A stretch of 64,000 nt of DNA from Gluconobacter vitians (GTDB lineage: Bacteria > Pseudomonadota > Alphaproteobacteria > Acetobacterales > Acetobacteraceae), in the NCBI RefSeq assembly GCF_015244565.1, contig NZ_JABCQG010000008.1, positions 62,001 through 126,000 of the forward strand, read 5' to 3'. Shown piece by piece: positions 53,096-61,362 of this stretch. Every line of letters starts with the position of its first letter. Within the stretch, counting starts at the first letter, position 1. The notes under the pieces were generated by a model that saw only the letters and a list, made by a program, of their open reading frames with translations, made no database searches and had not been told where the DNA came from. The position numbers and the translations under genes are program-made.

Positions 53096-56000
53096 ATGAC
53101 CACCTCTGTGCACCACTCACTGAAAAGACGCGCTCCCGCACCCCGGACGCTTGTCCGGATGTTCCTGATGGCCGGCATTTCCTACAGTGTCCTGCCAAGT
53201 GTCAGTGCTCACGCCCAGACCACCACGACCACGCCCGCAAAACACGCTTCCGCTCACAAGAGCGCAGCCAGGAAAAAAGCTCCGGCAAAGGCTGCGACGA
53301 CATCTGTAGCCCAGGCGACGCCGGTTGCTGCAGCTCCTGCCGCTACGACTGCGGCACCGGTTGCAACAGCTACGGCGGCCGCTCCGGTCACCCAGACGAA
53401 CAGCAAAGTGCTGCAGCAGGGAACCGAAGCTTCGGGTTCAGCTGAAGTCGTCACGGTCACCGGTACACGTCTGTCCCAGACGCGCCTGACAAATGTCATG
53501 GCGGGCACCTCGCTCAGCGCCGACCAGATCAAGAAGCGCGGTTACACCGATATCGGCATCGCGCTGATGCGTGAAAACCCGGCTTTCGGTATCGGCGACA
53601 ACTCGCCGATCGGCAGCCAGGGCAGCTTTGGTGCCGGCCAGTCCTACACCTCGCTCCTGAACCTCGGCAGCCAGCGCACCCTGACGCTGATCGACGGCAT
53701 GCGTATGGTTGGCGGTGAAACGGCCTCCCTTTACGGCGCGGGTTCGGGCTCGCAGGTGGACATCAGCGCCATTCCGACATCCCTGCTGAAGGGCGTGGAC
53801 ACCAAGCTGGGCGGCGCAGGCGCGGCCTATGGTGCGGATGCCGTGGCGGGTGTGGTCAACTACCAGCTTGACGACCACTTCACCGGCGTGGACTTCAATG
53901 CCCAGGGCAACTGGAGCCAGAAGCTGGATGCCCCCGGCGAGAAGATCACCTTCAAGGTCGGGCATGACTTCGATCACGGCAAGGGTGGCATGGTCTTCGA
54001 CGTCGAATACCGCAATAGCGGCGGCATGCTCGACAATGACCGGATCAACCTGACCGGCCGGAATGCCACGACCTATGTTCGTGAGCCCATTGGTTCGACG
54101 TCGCCCTACACCTATGATTTCGCTCGCAGCGCCCGTAACGTCATCGCATCCGTCACCGGTGTTCCGCAGCTGACCGGCGGCCATCCGCCAATCTATGGCG
54201 GCAAGGTTGTGGACGGCATTTCCAATGCCGCTGGCCAGCCCCTGATGTTCAGCAGCAATGGCCAGTCCCTCGTCCCGATGACGTGGAACTACGCTACCAA
54301 GAGCCCGACAACGGTTGTGGGCGGCAACGGAACTGCACTTCAGGATTACGGCCAGCTTTACGCCCCGACCCAGAAGCTGAACCTGACCCTGCTCGGTCAT
54401 TACGACATCACCGACCACATCCACGCGACGTGGCAGGGCTGGTACGCACGTGGCACCGCATCAAGCGAAGTCGCACAGGGTACGTGGTCGACGCCGACGT
54501 TCAACGAGCCGTTGACGCTGGAGAACTACCACAATGACGGTGCGGTCACCGGAGCCTACCAGCTCAGCACCAACAACCCGTTCCTGACGGCTGCTGAACG
54601 GGCGACAATCACGAACGCCCTCGCCGCCAAAGGTCTTCCCACCGATACATTCTACATGTCGCGCCTGAACCAGGATCTCGATGGTGGCATGTATCAGACG
54701 ACAATGCAGATGTACCGCTTCCAGGGTGGTCTGAACGGTGACTTCGATGCCGTAGGTCGTCACTTCAACTGGAAAGTTACGGGTGAATACAGCCGTTATC
54801 TGAACGACACATGGCAGCCGTCCATTGTGGCACAGAACCTGATCAACGCGCTCAATGTCACGACTGATGCCGGCGGCAACATCATCTGCTCGCCCGGTTA
54901 CACCAGCGCACCCGTCAAGACCCGCAGTTCCACATGCGCACCGTTCAATCCGTTTGGTTCGGGTCAGTCCACGCCTGCGGCTGTCAACTACATCACGGCG
55001 GACGCGCATCAGAAGAACGCGAACGCACAGCGTGACATCCAGGCCGAAATCTCCAGCACGGTCATGCGTCTTCCCGCTGGCGACGTGCGCTGGGATATCG
55101 GTTACGAGCATCGCCGCGAAGGCTATCGCTTCAACCCGGGTGCCTTCTCCCGCGGCTGGGAACAGGACGACGGTTCGTACCTGCAGTACGGCAGCTCGAC
55201 CTCGCTTCCGCCCACGGGTGGCGCGTATCACACGCATGAAGTCTTCGGCGAACTTGATGTTCCGCTGGTCTCGCCCAACATGCACGTCCCCGGTGTCTAC
55301 AGCCTGTCCGCCACGGCGAACGGCCGTTACATCAACAACAGCATGACCGGCGGCTACTGGACCTACATGTTCGGTGGAGCCTGGTGGCCGACGCAGGACA
55401 TCGGCCTGAGCGGCAACTATGCCCGCTCTGTCCGTAACCCGTCCGTCACCGAACTGTTCGCGCCGCAGAGCACGGACTATGAAGACGGTATCGATCCCTG
55501 CTCGTCCGCTGGCCTCAATTCCGGCCCGAACCCCGCCGTCCGTGCGGCCAACTGCGCCAAGGCCGGAATCAAGCAGCCGTTCGAATCCAACTTCAACAAC
55601 TTCACCGTGCAGGGAACTACCGGCGGTAACAGCAAGCTGAAGAACGAAGTCTCCACCAGCTACACCGGCACCCTGGAACTTCGTCCGCACTTCATCCGCG
55701 GTTTCGACTTCCGCGGCTCCTTCGTGGACGTGAAGATCAACAACGCGATCACGTCTCTTGGTGCCCAGGACATCATGGACGGCTGCTACGACTCGACGTC
55801 CTATGGTCCGAGCAATGCCTATTGCGCCGCCTTCACACGCGGAGCGGATGGCCAGCTCGAGAACTTCACGGCCGGCTATTACAACATCGCCAACTACGAG
55901 ACGCAGGCTCTGCAGGCCAATATCGAATACAACACTCCGCTGTCACGCTTTGGCCTGCCGTCCTCGGCTGGTGAAATCGGCCTGACCGGAAACTATGTCC

Positions 56001-56380
56001 ACTATCTCAAGAGCCAGCAGAGCTATCTCGGCAACACCTATCTGCTGACCGGCACGACGGGCTCGCCCAACGACAACTTCACGCTTAACGCGAACTATAT
56101 CCGTGGTCCGTTCACCCTTCAGTGGCAGACCCTCTGGTATGGTCCGTCCCACTACGCGGTCCAGGTCCCTGCGACCCAGTACTTTGCCAACAAGCGTCCG
56201 TCCTTCGCCATGTTCAACCTGACGCTTGGCTACGAGATCACCAAGAATTTCAGCGCCAACTTTATGGTCAACAACATCACGAACGCGCTGCCGAAGTATC
56301 CCGGTACGGTCAGCCTGACGCGTTACTACGATGCGATCATCGGCCGTTCCTTCCAGATGAACCTCGGCGTTCATTTCTGA
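53096..56380 (+). CDS. Large TonB-dependent outer-membrane receptor
   Basis: 1094 residues. Signal peptide to about residue 40 (AHA), a long Ala/Thr/Lys-rich linker (42-115), a TonB-box-like VVTVTGTRL, plug domain (about 130-260) and a barrel ending LGVHF. This is the larger, oar-like receptor layout with carbohydrate-like variety, and the substrate is unknown. Start at 53096 follows AAAGGAA. Regulation by sigma-54 is suggested by the upstream promoter-like element. Confidence 0.92.
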   Translation: MTTSVHHSLKRRAPAPRTLVRMFLMAGISYSVLPSVSAHAQTTTTTPAKHASAHKSAARKKAPAKAATTSVAQATPVAAAPAATTAAPVATATAAAPVTQTNSKVLQQGTEASGSAEVVTVTGTRLSQTRLTNVMAGTSLSADQIKKRGYTDIGIALMRENPAFGIGDNSPIGSQGSFGAGQSYTSLLNLGSQRTLTLIDGMRMVGGETASLYGAGSGSQVDISAIPTSLLKGVDTKLGGAGAAYGADAVAGVVNYQLDDHFTGVDFNAQGNWSQKLDAPGEKITFKVGHDFDHGKGGMVFDVEYRNSGGMLDNDRINLTGRNATTYVREPIGSTSPYTYDFARSARNVIASVTGVPQLTGGHPPIYGGKVVDGISNAAGQPLMFSSNGQSLVPMTWNYATKSPTTVVGGNGTALQDYGQLYAPTQKLNLTLLGHYDITDHIHATWQGWYARGTASSEVAQGTWSTPTFNEPLTLENYHNDGAVTGAYQLSTNNPFLTAAERATITNALAAKGLPTDTFYMSRLNQDLDGGMYQTTMQMYRFQGGLNGDFDAVGRHFNWKVTGEYSRYLNDTWQPSIVAQNLINALNVTTDAGGNIICSPGYTSAPVKTRSSTCAPFNPFGSGQSTPAAVNYITADAHQKNANAQRDIQAEISSTVMRLPAGDVRWDIGYEHRREGYRFNPGAFSRGWEQDDGSYLQYGSSTSLPPTGGAYHTHEVFGELDVPLVSPNMHVPGVYSLSATANGRYINNSMTGGYWTYMFGGAWWPTQDIGLSGNYARSVRNPSVTELFAPQSTDYEDGIDPCSSAGLNSGPNPAVRAANCAKAGIKQPFESNFNNFTVQGTTGGNSKLKNEVSTSYTGTLELRPHFIRGFDFRGSFVDVKINNAITSLGAQDIMDGCYDSTSYGPSNAYCAAFTRGADGQLENFTAGYYNIANYETQALQANIEYNTPLSRFGLPSSAGEIGLTGNYVHYLKSQQSYLGNTYLLTGTTGSPNDNFTLNANYIRGPFTLQWQTLWYGPSHYAVQVPATQYFANKRPSFAMFNLTLGYEITKNFSANFMVNNITNALPKYPGTVSLTRYYDAIIGRSFQMNLGVHF

Positions 56381-56404
56381 TCCTTCGATCAGACGGGACA
56401 CTGG

Positions 56405-56432
56405 AAAAGAGGGGCTTCGGCCCCTCTTTTTT
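56405..56432 (+). terminator. Terminator of the TonB receptor gene
   Basis: AAGAGGGG-CTTCG-GCCCCTCTT with a following T run; classic intrinsic terminator with a TTCG-type loop. Confidence 0.9.
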
Positions 56433-56460
56433 GTCTGTCGTCCCACACGCAGGCACAAAA

Positions 56461-56488
56461 AAACGGGACGGATTTTCATCCGCCCCGT
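56461..56488 (-). terminator. Terminator for the minus-strand oxidoreductase
   Basis: AAACGGGACGGAT and ATCCGCCCCGTTT form a stem with one mismatch and loop TTTC. On the minus strand it lies 32 bases after the SQR stop and is followed by a T run. Confidence 0.75.
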
Positions 56489-56519
56489 TTCCGGTTCCAG
56501 CTCCCGGTAAAGGAAAAGG

Positions 56520-57755
56520 TCAGCCCGTCTCTTTGGGCGTGTGCTTGACCTTGATGTTGTAGCCTTTGAGCATTCCGTACCAGTACAGACGGGGGAAGAC
56601 TTCCGTCTTGAGGAACCAGGCGAAGCGGCTGGGCTTGCGCTGGTCATACGGGAAGCTCGGCGCCACCTTGCCGCCATACAGGAACTCGGCCAGCACGACC
56701 TTGCCATAGGACACTGTCAGCGGGCAGGCGCCATAACCGTCATAGCTGCCCATCTGCGGGCGGCCATCGAGCGAGGCCAGCAGGTTTTCCACCACGACCG
56801 GAGCCTGTTCGCGGGCTGCGGCGGCTGTCTTGGCATTGCTGGTGCCCAGAACGTCACCGGCCCCGAAGATGTTGTCATAGGTCTTATGGCGCAGGACGGT
56901 CGGATCGACGTCCAGCCAGCCGGCATCGTTGGCGAGCGGGCTTTTCTTGACGAAATCCGGAGCGCTCTGCGGTGGCACGACATGCAGCATGTCGAACTGG
57001 CGCACCACGGTCTGGTCCGTTCCGACGATCTGGAACGTGGCCTCACGCTTCTCGCCATCCACCTTGATCAGGTTTTCCTTCAGATGAAGGTTCACGCCGT
57101 AATAGTCGATCTCGCGCTGAAGCGAGGGAACGAAATACGGCACACCAAACAGGGCGTTTCCGGCCAGCGAGAAATCGACCTCCGTGCGATGCAGCGAGCC
57201 TTCGCGGCGCCAGTGATCGCAGGCCAGATAGACGATCTTCTGCGGCGCGCCGGCGCATTTGATGGGCATGGGCGGCTGCGTGAACAGCGCCTTGCCACCA
57301 TCCAGATGCCGGATGCATTCCCACGTGTAAGCAGCCGTCTCACGCGAATAGTTCGACGTCACGCCATTGCGGCCCAGCGTTTCGGGCAGGCCTTCGATCC
57401 TGTCCCAGTCCAGCTGAAGGCCGGGGCAGACAACCAGACGGCGATACTCGACAATACGGCCGCTTTTCAGCGTGACGGTATTGGCTTCGGGCTGGAAGCT
57501 CTCAACGCTGTCGCGCAGCCAGGTGACATTGCGCGGAATCAGGCCGCCTTCCTGCCGCAGCGTTTCGGGCAGCGTCATCACGCCTGCGCCCACAAGGGTC
57601 CAGCCCGGCTGGTAAGCATGAGTCGTGGACGGCTCGATGATGGCGATCGACAGGTTGGCGCGTTCACGCCTGAGCTGGGCTGCAATGGTAATGCCGGCGG
57701 CACCGCCACCAACGATGACGACTGAGAAGCGATCCTGCTGGGTCGGGTCTGCCAT
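56520..57755 (-). CDS. Sulfide:quinone oxidoreductase-like flavoprotein
   Basis: 411 residues. FAD motif GGGAAG near the N terminus. The motif MPIKCAGAPQK (about residue 162) is a hallmark of type II sulfide:quinone oxidoreductase, with a further Cys in the GACPLTV segment near 345. It oxidises sulfide and feeds electrons to quinone at the inner membrane. A detoxifying role is likely in this kind of organism. It lies apart from the cys operon. Confidence 0.88.
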   Translation of the reverse strand: MADPTQQDRFSVVIVGGGAAGITIAAQLRRERANLSIAIIEPSTTHAYQPGWTLVGAGVMTLPETLRQEGGLIPRNVTWLRDSVESFQPEANTVTLKSGRIVEYRRLVVCPGLQLDWDRIEGLPETLGRNGVTSNYSRETAAYTWECIRHLDGGKALFTQPPMPIKCAGAPQKIVYLACDHWRREGSLHRTEVDFSLAGNALFGVPYFVPSLQREIDYYGVNLHLKENLIKVDGEKREATFQIVGTDQTVVRQFDMLHVVPPQSAPDFVKKSPLANDAGWLDVDPTVLRHKTYDNIFGAGDVLGTSNAKTAAAAREQAPVVVENLLASLDGRPQMGSYDGYGACPLTVSYGKVVLAEFLYGGKVAPSFPYDQRKPSRFAWFLKTEVFPRLYWYGMLKGYNIKVKHTPKETG

Positions 57756-57793
57756 GTTCGGTTACTCCAACGTCATTGTACGACGGAAAGAGT

Positions 57794-58762
57794 CTAGTCC
57801 AGAAGGGCAAGTCTTTCCGTCAGAAGGGAATAGAAGGCGTCTGAATCAACGTCATTGATCCATAACGCGTTCGGAACGCGATCGGTTACGTTCCACAGGT
57901 CAACAACACTCTGACCCATGCACAGAGGTGCGTCGACCTCGATTTCCACATTGCAGTCGCGCCCCGAGAACAGTTCCGGCTTCAGAAGCCAGCCGATGGT
58001 GAGCGGATCATGCAGTGCACCGCCCTCCCAGCCGTATTTCAGCTTCTCGAAGCGATCTTCCGCCCCCAGCATCCGCACCACCATGTCCGTCACCGGCGTG
58101 CCGACCGCAGCAATCGGTGCCAAACGGGCCGGTGTGGCAATGGCGCGATGCGTCACGTCCAGCGGCAGGAGCGTGATGGGGATGCCGGAATGCATGACGA
58201 TCCGGGCGGCGTGAGGGTCCACAAAAAAATTGAATTCTGCGGTCGGCGTGATGTTGCCGCCTTCGCGCTGGGCCCCGCCCATGGCCACGACTCCCGCGAT
58301 CCGGGAGGCGATATCCGGCGCATGGGTCAGCGCAAGAGCCAGATTTGTCATCGGGCCGAGGCAGACGAGCGTGATCGCGCCCTCGGGTTCACGACGCAGC
58401 AGGTCCACCAGCCAGGTCGCGGCATCAATCGCCTGCGGCCGCAGAGTCGGCTCTGGAAGATCGGCGCCGGCCATGCCCGTTTCGCCATGGACATGCTCGG
58501 CGCTGATCGGCGCGCGGTGCAAGGGACGGGCCGCGCCCCCGAAAACGGGAATATCGGTGCGGCCTGCCAGTTCGAGCAGGGCGCAGGCATTCTTCGTCGT
58601 CAGGGCAACAGGCACATTGCCGGCAACGGTCGTGATGGCCTCGACCGTCAGTTCCGGCGAGGCCAGCGCCAGCAGGATGGCAACCGCATCGTCCTGACCC
58701 GGATCGGTGTCGATGACGATGCGGCGGGGTGCGATCGGTGCGGAGCCGGCCTGTGTCATCAT
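57794..58762 (-). CDS. Nucleoside hydrolase (inosine/uridine type)
   Basis: 322 residues of the inosine-uridine nucleoside hydrolase family. The calcium-binding DTDPGQDDAVAIL motif is intact near residue 20, with the later GPMTNLALAL and HDPLTI blocks. It hydrolyses ribonucleosides to base and ribose. Its ATG overlaps the upstream DUF3297 stop by four bases. Purine bases made here could feed the purine system at the other end of the window, but that is inference. Confidence 0.93.
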   Translation of the reverse strand: MMTQAGSAPIAPRRIVIDTDPGQDDAVAILLALASPELTVEAITTVAGNVPVALTTKNACALLELAGRTDIPVFGGAARPLHRAPISAEHVHGETGMAGADLPEPTLRPQAIDAATWLVDLLRREPEGAITLVCLGPMTNLALALTHAPDIASRIAGVVAMGGAQREGGNITPTAEFNFFVDPHAARIVMHSGIPITLLPLDVTHRAIATPARLAPIAAVGTPVTDMVVRMLGAEDRFEKLKYGWEGGALHDPLTIGWLLKPELFSGRDCNVEIEVDAPLCMGQSVVDLWNVTDRVPNALWINDVDSDAFYSLLTERLALLD

Positions 58763-59010
58763 GCTTCTTCTTCGGAGTCCTTGATCCAGACCTCGACCGG
58801 TCCTGTGACCTTGATCGTCATCGGACGGCCGCGGCGATCCAGCGTCTTGCCGACGGCCAGACGGACCCAGCCTTCGCTGATGCAGTATTCTTCAACGGTG
58901 GTGCGCTCTTCGCCCTTGAAACGGACACCGATGCCGCGCGAGAGCAGCTCTTCGTTGTAATACGGGCTGTCCGGGCTGGCGGAGAGACGATCGGGAATGG
59001 TGTCGGTCAT
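58759..59010 (-). CDS. DUF3297 family small protein
   Basis: 83 residues, a conserved small alphaproteobacterial family (DUF3297): ...SPYYNEELLSRGIGVRF and KTLDRRGRPMTIKVTG. Start at 59010 has GAGGATAG upstream; longer in-frame starts to 59154 are unsupported. It overlaps the nucleoside hydrolase by four bases, so the pair is one unit. Function is unknown. Confidence 0.88.
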   Translation of the reverse strand: MTDTIPDRLSASPDSPYYNEELLSRGIGVRFKGEERTTVEEYCISEGWVRLAVGKTLDRRGRPMTIKVTGPVEVWIKDSEEEA

Positions 59011-59192
59011 GGCGGGGCTATCCTCGTTTGTATCAGATCCGATCATGTCGGACCGGCGCGTCAGAGGTCTTCTCTGTAGCGCCGGATGGACGGCTCTCCA
59101 AGTCCACCTGGGTTCCGCAACCGGACATGGCCGCTCCCACAAGGCGCAGAGCACTGCTATGAGAGACGCTTCCCGTCGGAGACAGACCTCTC

Positions 59193-60398
59193 ATGCCGTA
59201 CTGCTCTTTTCGCCGCAAACCGGAGCGCCGCCTTCCCGGACTGACCGCCCTCGCATCGCTTCTGATGCTGCTGACAGCGGGAGTCGCCCTGTCCGGCTGC
59301 GCCTCGGATGATGATGGCGATAACTGGTCCGTCAGCGCGCCGGTTTCGGCCGGACAGGCCATCCGGCTGGATTCCGTACCGTCCCATGAGCCGGCCTCGG
59401 TCTATCGCCTGACCTATCGCAGTACGGATGCCCGCAATCCGCAGCAGCTCGTCCGCGTCTCCGCCCAGGTTCTGGTCCCGCGCGGTCGTGCGCCGGCGGG
59501 CGGCTGGCCTGTTCTGGCCTGGGCGCATGGGGAAAGCGGCCTGCACCTGACCTGCGCGCCGTCCGTTATGGGGATCGGCACCGTGCAGGCGCATTTCTAT
59601 GACGGATGGCTGCGTCAGGGCTTTGCGATCGTCGCGACCGACTATCCCGGCATGGGCGAGCCCGGCGCGCCGCTGCTGCTGAATGCACATTCGGAAGGCA
59701 TGAGCGTGCTCGATTCCGTCCGCGCCGCCCGAGAGCGCCTGCCGGACCTATCGGAGAACGTAGTGCTGAACGGTCATGCACAGGGCGGTCAGGCAGCCCT
59801 CGCCGCTGCGGCCATGGCTTCGACCTATGCGCCGCATCTGCGGATTCTGGGCACGATTGCCGCAGCCCCCCCCTATCTCGACCAGCAGACGGTGCAGGAA
59901 CTGCTGCACCCCGCCAATCCGCGCAGCTTCTCGCCAGCCGTGCCGGAACTGCTGACGCTCGGGCAGTCGCTGGTCGAGGCCGATCCGTCCACGGACATCA
60001 ACGAGGCTTTCACGCCCCGGGGACAGCGTCTCCTGCATGAGGCCGGGTCCATGTGCGCCTCGGATTTCTTCCCGATCGCCAAACGCTCCGGTTTGACGCC
60101 CGCAACCCTGCTCGAACCCGAAGCGGACCGTGTGCTGGCGCCGGTTTTCGACTGGGCGAAATATCCCGGCTTCTCCCTGCCCTCACCCGTGCTCATCGAG
60201 TCCGGCGCGCAGGATCTCCACACCTCCACCAGCCAGCAGAAGCGCCTCGTCGCCCGTCTTTGCACCGCCGGAACCGCCGTGACACACCGGATTCATGATG
60301 CCAGCCATAACGGCACCCTCGCCGCCATGATTACCGAGGCCCACAGCTTTGCCGGGCAGCTTCTGCAAGGCACGAAACCCCGTTCGGATTGCAATTAA
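59193..60398 (+). CDS. Lipase-family lipoprotein with missing catalytic serine
   Basis: 401 residues with a lipobox (LSGC), so it should be lipid-anchored. The alpha/beta-hydrolase body resembles the secretory lipase family. The nucleophile elbow, normally G-H-S-Q-G-G, reads GHAQGG with Ala at residue 196 (codon GCA at 59778-59780). The Asp (in ESGAQD) and His (in DASHNG) candidates remain. As sequenced it should be catalytically dead or have changed function. GGAGA precedes the start. Confidence 0.85.
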   Translation: MPYCSFRRKPERRLPGLTALASLLMLLTAGVALSGCASDDDGDNWSVSAPVSAGQAIRLDSVPSHEPASVYRLTYRSTDARNPQQLVRVSAQVLVPRGRAPAGGWPVLAWAHGESGLHLTCAPSVMGIGTVQAHFYDGWLRQGFAIVATDYPGMGEPGAPLLLNAHSEGMSVLDSVRAARERLPDLSENVVLNGHAQGGQAALAAAAMASTYAPHLRILGTIAAAPPYLDQQTVQELLHPANPRSFSPAVPELLTLGQSLVEADPSTDINEAFTPRGQRLLHEAGSMCASDFFPIAKRSGLTPATLLEPEADRVLAPVFDWAKYPGFSLPSPVLIESGAQDLHTSTSQQKRLVARLCTAGTAVTHRIHDASHNGTLAAMITEAHSFAGQLLQGTKPRSDCN

Positions 60399-60478
60399 CC
60401 AGGCCAAGCACAGGGGCAGGAGATGTTTTCACCCCGGCGGGGGTCGCATCCCGGAAACACTCTGTTAGACTCTGCCGG

Positions 60479-61282
60479 ATGAATATCCTGATTACAGGGG
60501 CGGCATCCGGCATTGGACGCGGTCTTGCCCTGAAGCTAGCCCGCCCCGGCGTTTCTCTGCAACTTTGCGATCATGCGGCAGACGGCCTGATGGAAACGGC
60601 CCGCCGATGCAATGAACAGGGCGCCAGAACAGTCCCCACCGTGCTGGATACGCGAGACCGTCAGGGCATGGCGGACTGGATCGCAACCGCTTCCGGCGAG
60701 CGGCTCGACATGGCGTTCCTCTGCGCGGGCATCACGGGCGGCCTGCCTCCCGAAGCCGATGACGGTCTGGTTCTGGAGCGCGAAGAGCGTGTGTGGGAGA
60801 TGCTCGACACCAACCTGACTGGAACGCTCAACACGTTCTTTCCGGTTGTGCAGGCCATGCGCCGGCAGAAACGGAACGGCGAAAACCTTCGGGGCCGGAT
60901 CTGCGTGATGGCCTCCATTGCAGGGTTCGTCTGCTATCCCGGCACACCATCCTATTCCGCCTCCAAGGCCGCTCTGGACCGGTTCGTCGTGGCCAATGCC
61001 GCCCGTCTGGAGCGCTTTGGCATCAGCCTGACCAGCATATGCTGCGGGTTTGTTGATACGCCCATGGTGAAGCAGAACCGTTTTCCCATGCCTGGGATGA
61101 TTTCCACGGAAGACGCGGTTGGCCGGATCCTGCGCGGTACGCTGCGTCAGACCCGGCGCGTGATCTTTCCCGCCTGGCTGGTCATGGGTTCGCGCCTGAT
61201 GGACCTGCTGCCACCCCGTCTGGCAGAGCGGTATTACGTGACCCAGCCTTCCGCGCAGCCCGCAGGGATGCCCGATTTCTGA
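60479..61282 (+). CDS. Short-chain dehydrogenase/reductase
   Basis: 267 residues, classical SDR. The cofactor motif GAASGIG lies at the N terminus, with the catalytic triad in the S of MASIAG, and YSASK. The substrate is unknown. The start at 60479 is chosen from the GAASGIG position; the ribosome site is weak. It is on the same strand as the lipase-like gene, 80 bases on. Confidence 0.9.
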   Translation: MNILITGAASGIGRGLALKLARPGVSLQLCDHAADGLMETARRCNEQGARTVPTVLDTRDRQGMADWIATASGERLDMAFLCAGITGGLPPEADDGLVLEREERVWEMLDTNLTGTLNTFFPVVQAMRRQKRNGENLRGRICVMASIAGFVCYPGTPSYSASKAALDRFVVANAARLERFGISLTSICCGFVDTPMVKQNRFPMPGMISTEDAVGRILRGTLRQTRRVIFPAWLVMGSRLMDLLPPRLAERYYVTQPSAQPAGMPDF

Positions 61283-61362
61283 CGTCCTTCATGGCCGGAA
61301 ACTGACATTTTGTGTCCTATCAGTAATGACCCGAAGCGCGGTTTTGTGGATAAACTGGACAC

